In this document: positions 10,165-20,205 of the stretch, one piece after another | Position numbering within the stretch: the first letter of the stretch is position 1 | Layout: each line of letters begins with the position of its first letter | Origin: Pampus argenteus | Taxonomy: Eukaryota; Chordata; Actinopteri; Scombriformes; Stromateidae | Direction: 5' to 3' | Assembly (NCBI GenBank): GCA_036937835.1 | Contig: CM072863.1 | Span: forward strand, 24,078,501-24,142,500 | DNA length: 64,000 bases | Notes under the pieces: model-generated | What the model saw: only the letters and a program-made list of their open reading frames with translations | The model's database searches: none | What the model was told of the DNA's origin: nothing | Translations under genes and position numbers: made by a program

Positions 10165-10770
10165 TAGTGTTGCCCCGGATTGATCGGCTGCCGATCATGA
10201 TCGGCAGCCGATCATGATCGAAAAACATGCCGATCAGGAAGCCGATCACGTGACGTACATTATTAGCGACGTTTTAAACATTTTGAATGTTAAGATTCAT
10301 ATTTTTATTTTGTTCGTTCGTTCGTTCGCGCTTTTTCCGTGGTCGGGTCGCGGGGGCAGCATCTTCAGCAGGGAAGCCCAGACTTCCCTCTCCCTAGCCA
10401 CTTCTGCCAGAGCCAGCTTCTGCAACCGGGGGTCGGACCGCCAGGGTTCCCGTCTCCGACTGCCGCCCATCTCTCTTCGCACCTTTCTAAGGGGTTCCCC
10501 CCCTGAGACCCCTCCCATGGGTGGTGAGCCCATGGGAATTTATTTTGAAACATGGATATTGTTGATATTGGTGACATAGATATTGTTCTCAAAGGCTACA
10601 GTAAAATAAAGGCATTCTGTACATTTGAAGATTTTGACTGTTTTTTATAGTTAATTATTTAAAATTTTAAATTCATTCTTTGATCGGCAGTGATCGGCAA
10701 TCGGCAGATCAAGTTTTTTGGTGATCGGTATCGGCGATCGGCCCAAAAAATGGTGATCGGAGCATCACTA
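10165..10770. mobile_element. Non-autonomous hAT element in the 3' LTR
   Basis: The ends read TAGTGTTGCCCCG at 10165 and, reverse-complemented, TAGTGATGCTCCG at 10770. The 8-bp duplication ATAGAGAC lies at 10157-10164 and 10771-10778. The other LTR has ATAGAGAC once with no insert (23332-23339), which serves as an empty site. Subterminal regions are rich in GATCGGC-type repeats, as seen in short fish hAT elements. No transposase is present. A minus-strand LINE tail is embedded at about 10312-10525. Confidence 0.93.
10312..10525 (-). mobile_element. LINE 3'-end fragment inside the hAT element
   Basis: The minus strand reads REREVWASLLKMLPPRPDHG and ends in a GAAC/CGAA tetranucleotide tail (plus-strand TTCG repeats at 10314-10328). 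The same protein tail and tail type occur on the plus strand at 25424-25742, so both come from one LINE family. The clade was not resolved. Upstream residues (RKVRREMGGSRRREP) differ from the other copy. Confidence 0.6.
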
Positions 10771-11124
10771 ATAGAGACACAATCAGAATACACCTGAAGT
10801 GCTTGAAATCGGTCTCGCATTCTGCCAAACCTGTGATGGTGGAAATACTTTAAACCCAAAAGATCACACCCAAACCCTACACGCCCCAGATTTAGTCAAA
10901 GATAATGTCTTTGACCCTCAGAGGTGTTATTGTCCGCCTATTCCAGTCTGGGGACACAGATGTCCGCTTACGCAGATTGGAACAGCAACAGCAAGCTATC
11001 TATTATGACTAGGAAGGCAGCAACAGGTCACTTCGACCCTGGACACCATATTGTTTAGATATGGTGGCACCAGAAGAAAGACAAACAATTAATACTGCCG
11101 AGAAGGATAGAAAATTCCATAACA

Positions 11125-11138
11125 ATCCCCTCTTATTG
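11125..11138 (-). promoter_or_regulatory. Polypurine tract next to the 3' LTR
   Basis: On the minus strand AATAAGAGGGGAT directly precedes the LTR start TGTTATGG. This is the position and purine run expected of the primer for plus-strand DNA synthesis. Confidence 0.75.
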
Positions 11139-11532
11139 ATCATAAGATCAATACTAACTACCGAATAATAATAATAATTACCAAATTTAGAGACCACCAG
11201 GGAGTACAGTCAGAATGGGATTGACACAAACATTATAAAACATTTGTAATCACACAGAATTATTCAAAAGGACATCCATAAAAATCATCTTCTAAAAAAG
11301 CAATCGGTTTAGATTACTTCATACAATCAGTGAGAAACTTTAAGAATCCCTCTTATGTACCCCATCATCCCATTCCCATGATGTGTGAGTTCCACCTTCA
11401 GGCCAACAGGGACCTTTAAGATAGCGAAGATCCCCTACAACACAAAGGTGTTAAAGATGGTCATCAGGGAGGTCACAGATCATGTGCAAATTTGCCACTG
11501 GGAGAGGAGAAAGATCAAATTTAAGAAGAAGA
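11139..11532. other. Proviral 3' noncoding region, unassigned
   Basis: Lies between the polypurine tract and the SINE. The plus-strand stretch 11385-11530 is open (FRPTGTFKIAKIPYNTK onward), but no family is recognised. It may be unrelated inserted sequence. Confidence 0.4.
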
Positions 11533-11893
11533 TAGAAGGAGATATAGTTTATTTATCCCTCATTGGGGAAATTCTCTTATCACTCTATTTTTTTTTTATT
11601 TTTACATGCATTTATACACACACACATGCAACGGCACAGACATGCAGTATAGGCATAGACATGCAAAGTGGAGAGAGAGATGGTGGAGTGATGGGCAGCC
11701 CGCCAAACCGGCGCCCGGTGAGCAGTTTGGGGGGGGTCGGTGCCTTGCTCAAGGGCCCCTCGGCAGTGCCCAGGAGGTGAACTGGCACCTCTCCAGCTAC
11801 CAGCCCACCTTCCATATTTTTGGTCCATGTGGGACTTGAACCGCCACGCTTCGGTTTCTTAAGCCAAGTCCCTATGGACTGAGCTACTGCCGC
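11533..11893 (-). mobile_element. tRNA-derived SINE with Rex1-like 3' tail
   Basis: Read on the minus strand from 11893, the head GCGGCAGTAGCTCAGTCC has an A-box-like TAGCTCAGTCC, and about 40 bases on there is a B-box GGTTCAAGTCC, which together form a tRNA-type internal pol III promoter. A body of about 250 bases follows. The 3' end reads GAATTTCCCCAATGAGGGAT and then AAATAAA, the same terminus as the Rex1 LINEs here (for example 15385-15420 and 25150-25185). SINEs commonly borrow the 3' tail of the LINE that moves them, so Rex1 is the probable partner. Confidence 0.8.
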
Positions 11894-12391
11894 TTATTAT
11901 TCCACCTAGTAGATAAAACCCTAGCAATTAGAAGGGGTTCTATAAAACAATTGATTTAACATTTTTAGAGCAAATTTCTTCTCTATTTGAAATCAGTCAC
12001 AACAATCATCGTTGAAATCAAAACACTGCAAAATCTTCGACCCATGTACTTTATGTACAGTAGATGGTCACCAACCATGGAGAGGTTACCAGCACATACG
12101 ATGCATGGTGGCATGGAATCCATTTCCGTAGAACTTTTCCATGAACACTCGATATCCATCAGTTGCATTTCATCATAACCAAATTGTAACTTTGAACTTT
12201 TAAGCATGTATTACATTACTGTGAAAACCATCATTGAAAATAGATTTTAAAACTGATTTATAAAAAGGCAATTTCTAAATGATTAAACTCACATCTCTTA
12301 GAATACTAAACAACCAGTAAAGCCAGAATCATCACATAAAGTTAACCTAAAATGGAACACAGAGATAACAGAAAACATAGACACCATCCAT
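11894..12391. other. Sequence between env and SINE, unassigned
   Basis: One minus-strand open frame of 74 codons (12207-11983) lies downstream of env. It has no recognised motif and could be chance or a degraded accessory frame. Nothing else was identified. Confidence 0.4.
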
Positions 12392-13320
12392 TTACAGACC
12401 ATAAGTCTCCTCTTCATCATTTTCACCAAGAGAAAGATCATCAAGGTCAAAGCCTCGAATCCTTTCCCCAAAACCTTCAAAATGATAATACCTCTTACCA
12501 ACTGGATTGGAAACCTCTGGGCGTATACACACCTGGGGTGCTTGGACCACTGACCTTGTTGTCTTCTTCATCATTAGTTTAATCAATGAGATCAAACAAG
12601 TGCAGAGGAAAAGAATAAGGAGTCCAGTGACAAATAGAGTAGTCAAAAATGTAACTAACCCTGATCCCCATGACCCCAAGATACCAGAAAAATCCCCAAA
12701 GTTAAACCAATGTTTATCATGTAACTCTTTGATACCTTGAGCTGTGTCATGCGCCATATCCATGACCTCAGCAGTCGCGTCGGAGATGTAGGAGCAACAT
12801 TCAGTACCTATAACTTTACAAGTTCCTCCCTGTGCTGCCAACAGGAGATCAAGCGCCATACGATTCTGTAAAGCTACAGTTTTAACTTCCTGCAGCTCCC
12901 TATGTTCAGCTAACATGGCTCTGCTGGAGGCATTGAGATGATTCTCCAGGACTTTAGACAGAGATTTAAGCTCCTGTTGAGTTATATACATACCGTACCA
13001 AGGCAAGAGGATGCTGGCTATCTTTTGAGATGTTGAGATTTCTCTTTTATATTTATGTAGAGGCGGGTACAATGAAGCAATCTCAGCGGATTTTACTTCC
13101 CTGATCAAGGGAATTAGGTATGCTAAATAGCAGACGCCATGAAACAACTCATAGGGCATGCAGCGATAAGCTTTATCTCCACAGATACACTCTCTCAGGT
13201 AATGACGACTGCTTCAGAGTGACATTTACTAGTGTATTACAACTGCTTTGTCCTAAATTATCAGGTCCGTCTCCTACTCCCTGAAAACACAAGGAAACAT
13301 TTTGCAGTTCATGGGTGAAC
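12392..13320 (-). pseudogene. env: Retroviral env, transmembrane (TM) subunit region
   Basis: The 3' part (13159-12392) is open for 255 codons. In order it has a hydrophobic stretch, a heptad-rich helical region with LSKVLENHLNASS, the disulphide motif CKVIGTECC (C-x6-CC, typical of gammaretroviral-type TM), a juxtamembrane region, a membrane helix around VTFLTTLFVTGLLILFLC, and a cytoplasmic tail ending EEETYGL. Upstream, 13320-13160 carries the end of the surface subunit in another frame. In the family this subunit mediates membrane fusion. The frame break with SU and the Rex1 tail at 13331 show that env is not expressed intact. Confidence 0.85.
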
Positions 13321-13330
13321 ACCGGAGGCA

Positions 13331-13400
13331 CATAAATTGAGATTAAGATTAAGATTAAGATTTTACTTTATTAATCCCTCAATGGGGAAATTATTTTATT
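13331..13400 (-). mobile_element. Rex1 LINE 3' tail inside env
   Basis: On the minus strand, AATTTCCCCATTGAGGGAT and TAATAAAGTAAA are followed by three to four copies of ATCTTA/TTAATC. This is the terminal ~65 bases of a Rex1-type LINE or of a SINE sharing that tail, and it interrupts env between the SU and TM coding blocks. Confidence 0.75.
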
Positions 13401-14878
13401 TACATCACGTTGCGATCACGTTGTGGAGTTCGCTCCGTCTGTTGTGGCACTGAGCAGTTACGCTTCTGTATCTGAACTGACTCTGGACCTAGCACCGGAC
13501 CACGGCTGCACAGAAACTAGGGCCTCCACCATTAAAGATGCAATATATGGTTGGGGAACACACACCTTATCTCCAAGAGGTTTTGAACAGTTTGTTTGGG
13601 CCAAAACTTTTTGAACTCTATATTCAAAACCTAATTTCACATACATCTGTATATGAATAATGCGAAATAGTGTAGTATAATTGAAACCGCTCGGTAGGTA
13701 CTGTTCATTAACTGTTTTAGCAACGTAAAAGGCAATTTCAGCATTACGTGAATACTTTGCAGAATCTACAGGGTATGCAGGAGTATAGCACTAATCTGCT
13801 TCATCTTCAAATCTCATGGCCAAGTTATTCCAATTGAACATTTCATAATCCGCTCTAGTGAATGGAATTGGATGAGACATTGGTGAGTGTATGGACGAAG
13901 GCATATTTTGACATAGTTACTGAGATTACGATCGCGAGCATAATCAACCATTAGACTAAGGGCCGAATTAGTTTTTTGCACTAGAGTTTGAGAAACTTCA
14001 CCTGTACCTCCATCAAGCCTTGTTGATTTAGGTTTGGCTGCCTCAAGTGTATTTATGGAAGAAAAATAACCAGCATAGAGAAACCTATCACCTTCATCTA
14101 TTTTTTCCTCATCAGAGGTTTTACAGCTGTATGCCTCCCCTGGGAAATCTTCGTAATTAACATTCCACAATTTACAATCTGGGTCATTTTCCAATTGCAG
14201 TTTGGTGAAACACCACAGCTCCAGAGGTTCAATCATAGACACTGTAGGTGTGAATGTTACCTTCATTAACCTGGATGCACTTAACTCCGTCTTAATCAGA
14301 GCTTTATCATGCATTTTCCACGACCATTTACCTTGGGAGAAAATCAAGGGGTGAGCAACATAACAATCATTCTCATCACATCTGTCAATTGGACATTCAA
14401 ACACAATAGGCTTAACAGTTAGTTTAGTTCGTAAGAGAGCAGGAAATACAAATGTATCAGTCTTTGCAAGCACTTTTCTTTTAAGTTCTCGTATGGCAAC
14501 ATCATCAACTTGTGTTTTTGCTATGTCCATACTCACGTTGCTGCAGCTTCGACAGGAACCTGTCAAACTGTTCTCACGTTCAGAGTTGAGCTCAGTGTTC
14601 GCCTTACCAAGAACACTCAGCAAAGAACGCCCCTCTTTTTGGGGTGAGGGGTCAATGACACCGACTGTGTCCTGAGCAGGAAAGACTCCCTGCTCTTTGC
14701 TTCGCGGAGTCTGAGAGCCGTCCTGCTCCCCACGATCCAGAAAACCCTGATCAGCTCCTTGTCCCAGCCTGGACAGTAGGAGGAAGACGAAAAGTAACCT
14801 CCCGGTTACTCGCCAGGGTTCAGCAGTCTTTCGCCAGCGGTTGGTGGAGCCAACCTGCACCTTGTGGCGTGAACCCAT
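13401..14878 (-). pseudogene. env: Retroviral env, surface (SU) subunit region
   Basis: A start at 14878 gives MGSRHKVQV, then a hydrophobic signal-peptide-like segment (LLFVFLLLSRL, about residues 28-38). A Cys-rich ectodomain follows (CRSCSNVS, CPIDRCDENDCYVAHP), with one N-glycosylation sequon NVS near residue 114. The frame closes at 13814. A second frame (13646-13458) looks like further SU, so a frameshift is likely. The start overlaps the minus-strand integrase end (about 14800-14949) in another frame, as usual for retroviral env. SU normally binds the receptor; no receptor can be inferred. Confidence 0.75.
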
Positions 14879-15760
14879 TCTGCTGCGAGGGCAGTCCTAG
14901 TTGTCAGCAACACCTGGTAGGGACCTTTCCACCTGGGAGACAAAGACAACTTTTCCAGACATTTTGGAGGGGGGGCAGCACGGACAGGGACAGGAGCAGA
15001 CTCAACAGACTTATTAGAAGAGCGAGCTCTGTCCTGGACTGTCCTCTGGACTCCACAGAGGAGGTGGGTGAGAGGAGGATGTTAGCTAAGCTGACATCCA
15101 TCATGGACAACACCTCTCACCCCCTACACGACACTGTGGGGTCTCTGAGCAGCTCCTTCAGCATCAGACTGTTACATCCACGGTGTAAGAAGGAGAGGTT
15201 CCGCAGGTCTTTCATTCCTGCTGCTGTGAGACTTTACAACGCCTGCACTTGATCATGTTGTAGTCTCTTGTACATACCTGTTTTTATACTTTCTGTAAAT
15301 CTGTAATTTTTTCCTGTAAATTTTTCTGTAAATATGTACACTGTATTTTTCTTTCCCTCCTTCCGCTGCTGTAGCAAGTAAATTTCCCCGTTGTGGGATT
15401 AATAAAGTATCTTATCTTATCTTATCTTATCTTAATACAAAATCTCCTTCCTTAAAAGGATGAATTGGCTCCCCAGAGGGCTTTGGGAGCCTGTCAGCTA
15501 CCTGAAAATGATATTTTCTCAAAATTGAGTTAGTCTTTTTACATAGTCATAAACTCATCCGTCCAAATCAGAGAAGTTTTGTGTGGTGTCAAAGGAGGAC
15601 TTATCCCTGTGGACATTGGTCTCCCCATTGACACCTCATGAGGACTTAGTCCTATTGTTGCGCTTCGGATGGAATACAACACAATAGGCAGTGCATCAGG
15701 CCATTTTAGACCTGTTGTCAGCACTGTTTTGGTCAACCGATCCTTGATAGTTGCGTTCAT
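14800..15760 (-). pseudogene. pol: Retroviral integrase, core remnant and C-terminal domain (split by Rex1)
   Basis: On the minus strand, 15760-15539 reads MNATIKDRLTKTVLTTGLKW, a segment just after the catalytic core Glu in gammaretroviral-type integrases. Then comes the C-terminal domain, PFKEGDFVL at about 15450, interrupted by Rex1 and resuming at 14949 as KCLEKLSLSPRWKGPYQVLL. The upstream core carrying the catalytic Asp residues is missing between this piece and the zinc-binding domain at 15790. The end overlaps env. Confidence 0.8.
14950..15434 (+). mobile_element. Rex1-clade LINE 3' end inserted in integrase
   Basis: The plus strand encodes RDRSRLNRLIRRASSVL, VGERRMLAKLTSIMDN and FRRSFIPAAVRLYNAC, then a stop at about 15252. 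The 3'UTR ends GTTGTGGGATTAATAAAGT and CTTAT pentamers. It is 5'-truncated. It splits the proviral integrase C-terminal domain between GDFVL and KCLEKLSLSPRWKGPY. A close relative lies at 61136-61595. Confidence 0.9.
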
Positions 15761-17037
15761 GATGTCATCACCAGATGGTCATGCTTCACTGTGCTGTTCT
15801 TCTTTCTGGTCTGTTGACACGTCATACAACTGTCTACAAGTGTTTGTGAGACTTGTGTAATGCCTGGTGCAAACCATTGTGAACGAATAACATCATATAT
15901 CACCCCTCTTCCGACATGTGTTGGTCCATGTGCTACACGTGCCAAGACATGTAGGAGAGCTCTTGGGCAAACTGGTCGCCCATCCGGGTGGAGCCACAAG
16001 CCAGACTCCGAATCAACTGCACAACCTTTACGCAACCAAAGACTTCTCTCCCTGTCATCAGCGTGATTTTGCATTTTCACGACATCATTAGCTGAAGGTA
16101 CTGGAATTGGATTGATGGGTTGTGTGGAGGTATATTGATGGACCATGGAGGAGGAGGAAAGTGCGGCTTGTTTGGCTGCAATATCAGCCATTGCATTTCC
16201 TCGTGAAACGGGATCATTTCCTTTAGTGTGGGCTGCACATTTTACAATCGCGAGCTGTGACGGGCGCAAAATAGCCTCTAGTAGATCATTTACCAACGCG
16301 TGATGCTGTAATGGCTTGCCAGAGGATGAGACAAAACCTCTCATTTTCCATAATTGTCCAAAGTCATGCGCAGCGCCGAATGCGTATCGCGAGTCAGTGT
16401 AGATAGTGGCAACTTTACCAGAAGCAAGTATGCAGGCTCTACTAAGAGCATACAGTTCAGCTGCTTGGGCTGAAGTTCCATGAGGCAAAGACCCTGCTTC
16501 AATGACTTCAGAATCATTTACTACTGCATAACCAGCCAAATGTACGTTGTCAGATGGTCTGCTAGCCGAACCATCAGTATAAAGAACCATATCAGAGTTT
16601 GGTATCGGTGTTTGCAGCAGATCTGGTCTCGGAGATGTGCACATTTCAATAAGGGCGATACAGTCGTGCTCATCATCTGTATCAATCAATGGTAGCAGAG
16701 TAGCTGGATTTATTGGAGGTGAGCGCTTTAAAGTTATGTGGGGACTTGAAAGAATTATTGCCTCGTAACCTGAGCGACGTGCTGCTGTCATGTGTTGTGT
16801 TGCAGATGTGTTCAAAATGTGTAATACTGCATGTGGAACATGCACGACACAGTCATGAGCCAGTACAATGGGAGAAGATTTGTCGATCAAAATGGCAACA
16901 GCGGCCACTGTTCTTAGACAACCTGGCATACCGAGAACTACAGGGGTCAGTCGAGAGGAGTAGTACGCAACGGGACGATAATGAGAACCATGTTTCTGTA
17001 CCAGAATGCCAGTGGCGAAGCCATCTGTCTCATGCAC
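15757..17037 (-). pseudogene. pol: Retroviral RNase H and integrase zinc-binding domain
   Basis: A 426-codon open frame. The connection region (YRPVAYYSSRLTPV, PATLLPLI) leads to RNase H with VLYTDGSA, AAELYALSRA, IYTDSRYAFG and KGNDPVSRGNAMADIAA, which supply the D-E-D-D type acidic residues. A spacer leads to the integrase N-terminal His/Cys finger (H...H...C-MT-C, ending CMTCQQTRKKN). The start is abrupt: it joins the RT active-site region at 17037 with a frame change, so the RT thumb is deleted. It ends at a stop before the integrase core. Confidence 0.88.
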
Positions 17038-17749
17038 ATGTAGCTATGATATGAGAAGCTATTAGGAGGTCATCAGCGTACTGCAAGAGAGCGGAGCCAC
17101 CTGGCAGGTGGAACCCATCTAGATCTCTTTTTACCTCCGCCGCATACACCGTGGGACTCTCGACAAAACCCTGCGGCAACCGTCGCCAAGTGTATTGCTT
17201 ACCTTTGAATGTAAATGCAAACAGATACTGGCTATCTGGATGCAACGGTATCGAGAAAAATGCAGAACTCAGATCAACGACTGTGTAGTGCGTGGAGTTA
17301 GGTGGTAAAGAAGCTAAAATCGAATTGGTGTCAGGCACAATTGGAGCTGCAGGTACCACTATATTATTAATCGCCTGCAGGTCCTGCACAAACCGCCATT
17401 CATCAGGGCGATTTGCTTTGGGAATTGGTAAAATGGGAGTGTTACATGGCCTGGTGTTTTGAACTAGCACGTCTTGATCCAATAGAGACTGAATGACACT
17501 TTCAATTCCTACTACAGCCGAATTTACAAAACCCACATGATTTTTATGTTTAGCCCACAAAATAGGTGGAACCTTAGACAATTCAGAAGGAGGTCCATAC
17601 TGTGTGGGAAGAGGCGGCTGGTGAGTAACAAATGTAGACATCGGTAATTGCACATGTTCATCTAAGGACAACATATACAGTTCCCCCCCTAAATATGTTA
17701 CTGTTTGGTGTTGAGAAGCTGGTGCAGCTTCTTTTTTAATGCCTGGCAC
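17030..17749 (-). pseudogene. pol: Retroviral reverse transcriptase, fingers and palm
   Basis: Motifs occur in order: NTPILPIPKANRPDEWRFVQ, DLQAINNIV, the catalytic VDLSSAFFSIPL, RLPQGFVESPTVY and the active-site YADDLLIAS. The arrangement is that of gammaretroviral-type RT. Just after YADD the sequence runs to a stop at 17030 where the thumb should begin, and the next recognisable block is the RNase H connection in another frame. The enzyme would therefore be inactive. It overlaps the protease frame end (17698-17749). Confidence 0.9.
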
Positions 17750-18430
17750 TGAGCCACCATGTCTCCAAGGTGTTTTAGCTCACAGCCAGGTGTGACGGCC
17801 ACAACGATATGTGGATATGAATTTTCAATATTAAACAACCCCTGCTGTTCACTAGACAGTTGGACTGGTATGGCACATCCCTGCGGACCAACAAACAAAC
17901 ATTGTTCACATTCTAACCCCTCTTGTTTATTTAAAAACCTGGAAACCAATTGTTTATACTGCTCAGAAGGGTTAAATGCTGCAGTACAATGACAATGCAA
18001 AAGAGGCCTCATTGTAGACATCAATGTTGCACATGCTGGAGATGATTTAGCGACTTTCTGAATATCTGAAACAGTGAAACTGGGAAGCATATTAAAACCT
18101 ATCAATTCCCAGCAATACAAACTGTCTTCCGTACTCTGCAAAAACTGAAATGCTAGAGCGGCTTTTTCATCAGGGAGGGTCAAAAACAATCCATCTGGGG
18201 TGCACTGAATAGTAGCATGCAGTTTACAAAGCAGATCCCTCCCCATGAAATTAATTGGGCTTTTATCAGATATCAGAAAAGAATGCATCACTTCAGAGCC
18301 TTCAACAGTTATTTAAGTCCTCTGAGATAACGGTTCCGCAATGGGAACCCCGGAAACACCAATAGTGGTGATAAAGTTGGATGTAGGTGTGCATACATGC
18401 TCTGCAGTTTTTACAGTAGAAATAGTTGCT
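17698..18430 (-). pseudogene. pro: Retroviral protease (C-terminal part) and start of pol
   Basis: The frame shows TTIGVSGVPIAEPLSQ (flap side), an in-frame TAA near 18310, then HSFLISDKSPINFMGRDLLC, matching the conserved GRDLL helix at the end of retroviral aspartic proteases. The catalytic Asp-Thr-Gly motif is not seen; gag-end sequence runs straight into the flap region. After the protease come about 160 residues of pol-type linker. The protease would normally process Gag and Pol. Confidence 0.75.
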
Positions 18431-19426
18431 CGTGTGTGTTTCAGAAACAGCCTGCTTTGTTTTTGGTTTCACAGCCTGGGCCTCCTCGTCACTAAGGTCT
18501 GTGTTAGGCTCCTCCTCTCTGGGCCTGGCTCGTTCTCCTTCCGAGTCTGAATCATTCAACTGTCTGCTCTCTTCCTTCTCCTGTCTCTGTCTCTCTCTGA
18601 TAGAGAGAGAAGCTATCTCTGTCTAACCTTGACTAGTTTTTTCTAAGTCTGCCGTCTCTCTGTCCCTATTTTCGGCTGCCTGAGCCTGCCTTGTCCTCTC
18701 TTCAGCGGCTAAAATATTCAACAAATCACCAGGAGCGGAAATTTTGGCTTGGCGCTTTGCCCAGCCATACATCATAGCTTTTGCACAATTTTCCAAATGA
18801 TCAACATGTTGCTGCTTTATCTTTTCTTTATTTTTTTCCATTTCTAAAGCTCTAGTTTGCAACTTAGCTTCTAGTACAGGCATTTGAGAGGCAGTAACAC
18901 ATTTAGCAGTCAGATCAATCATCTTTCTTAAATCATCCGGTCCAATCTCGCAGCTTTTGTCACGCACTTTCACACCACATCTTTCACGGGCCACAGTCAA
19001 CCACACTTGAATACACTCATTCATGTATCTGAAATCCCAGGATGGATTTCCAACACTAGAGTTAACATTCATTTCAGCCATTTGCAGCTTCTCTCTCTCG
19101 AATGCTCCCGCATACGGCCACATGCCATTCGTCCATTCACACATAAGAGAAGTGAACGGAAACACAAAATCCCATCCTTTCAGTCTACCGATGAGTCCAG
19201 CTGGCACATGTGGCGAAAACATTGCTTTGAATTGTGATATCTGGTCAGAGGTGTATGTGTGTGTGCCTGCTCCGGCATGCTGTGTATCAATGACAGGTTG
19301 ACCATCTAACTTAACGTTAGCTCTTGGATCTTCTACTGAAAGATGTTTTGTCTTTGACTTAGCTTTTGCTGAGTCAGTTTGCATGATTTCAAATTTGTCT
19401 ACTGCTTTGGACAGATCATTACCCAT
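18302..19426 (-). pseudogene. gag: Retroviral gag
   Basis: The start at 19426 gives MGNDLSKAV, with Gly2 suited to myristoylation, as in many matrix proteins. A 267-codon frame follows, with a capsid-like segment (FSPHVPAGLIGRLKGWDFVFPF, short blocks) and a charged helical end (MEKNKEKIKQQHVDHLE, AAEERTRQAQAAENRDRE). It stops at 18623. An acidic/basic tail continues in other frames (LNDSDSEGERARPREEEP). No CCHC zinc knuckle was seen, so nucleocapsid may be lost in the same deletion that removed the protease active site. Confidence 0.75.
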
Positions 19427-20110
19427 TTTCGCTTGCGCATTAGTACATTACACATACAGTCAAACAGATGTCAAACCACAATACAGCAGCATTCAAAGGT
19501 CAGTCTCCACACTTTTCTAACTACAGCAGTGGTGATCTGAGGTAAAAGGATGAAAAATGTACTTATTTTTCTCTCCCAGTGTATACACATTTAAAATCAA
19601 CGTTTCCCAAAGGACACAGAGTAGATCCCCAATCTTGATTCAAACGAGGGTGTATTTAAACTGCCCTGAAAATGTATTTTCTAAAGTTTAAACCTCAGGT
19701 GGGTCTCTCTGTGCCGAGTGCAGAAACAAACAGCCATTTAGTGGCAATGCAGTGAATTATAAACCCAACCTGCCCCCCATTCAGATCCACACTGTACACT
19801 GCTCTGTAATCAATTATTGTTACAGCTCCATTTATTTTTAAAGTGTTTGTTTTACACCATTGTCAGCTTTCTTGATTTCTCACTTTAAATCAATATGCCG
19901 AATTGAACATCTAACTGGGATGTTTGTATGACACATATGTTCCAAACAAAGCCAGAGGTTTCAGCCAGGACATTGTCCCAAAGACACTGAAGCTACTGAC
20001 CCCCTGGTAGGTCTTAGATGTTTTTATATTCCAGGCAGATTACATAAGCACATAGTTTTTTATGATTTCGTCAAACGCAGACATGGTAAGGCATAGTAAT
20101 AAAACTTTGC
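19427..20110 (-). other. Proviral leader between primer site and gag
   Basis: This is noncoding sequence on the minus strand between the splice-donor-like site and the gag start. It would be expected to contain packaging signals; none can be assigned by eye. Confidence 0.6.
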
Positions 20111-20120
20111 ACTTACCATG
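20111..20120 (-). promoter_or_regulatory. Candidate major splice donor
   Basis: The minus strand reads CATG then GTAAGT, a strong 5' splice site, about 20 bases downstream of the primer-binding site and upstream of gag. This is where retroviruses place the donor for spliced env mRNA. Use is inferred. Confidence 0.55.
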
Positions 20121-20136
20121 TCTTTGTTCTGTTGAA

Positions 20137-20154
20137 ATCCTGTTCGTGACGCCA
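20137..20154 (-). promoter_or_regulatory. tRNA primer-binding site
   Basis: The minus strand reads TGGCGTCACGAACAGGAT, two bases after the LTR end. It begins with TGGCG, complementary to a tRNA ending CGCCA. The pattern is closest in my memory to arginine or serine tRNA 3' ends, but I cannot assign it. Confidence 0.75.
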
Positions 20155-20205
20155 ATTGTTGAGGAGAAATCGCTGAAGTCAAAGGTCAATGGTGAGGTCA
20201 GGAGG

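Larger units (their letters stand above)
10088..11124 (-). repeat. Proviral 3' LTR, interrupted by a hAT element
   Basis: The LTR is 10088-10164 plus 10779-11124. The hAT 10165-10770 and its extra 8-bp duplication account for the rest. Bases 10779-11124 align without gaps to 23340-23685 in the other LTR, with about 5 substitutions in 346 bases by eye. The segment between GTCAGGAGG and AGAAATAGAGAC differs from the other LTR: about 16 bases here against about 60 there. Confidence 0.9.

Noticed and set aside
16713..17054. 113-codon plus-strand frame
   Set aside because: Antisense of the proviral pol frame, with no motif.
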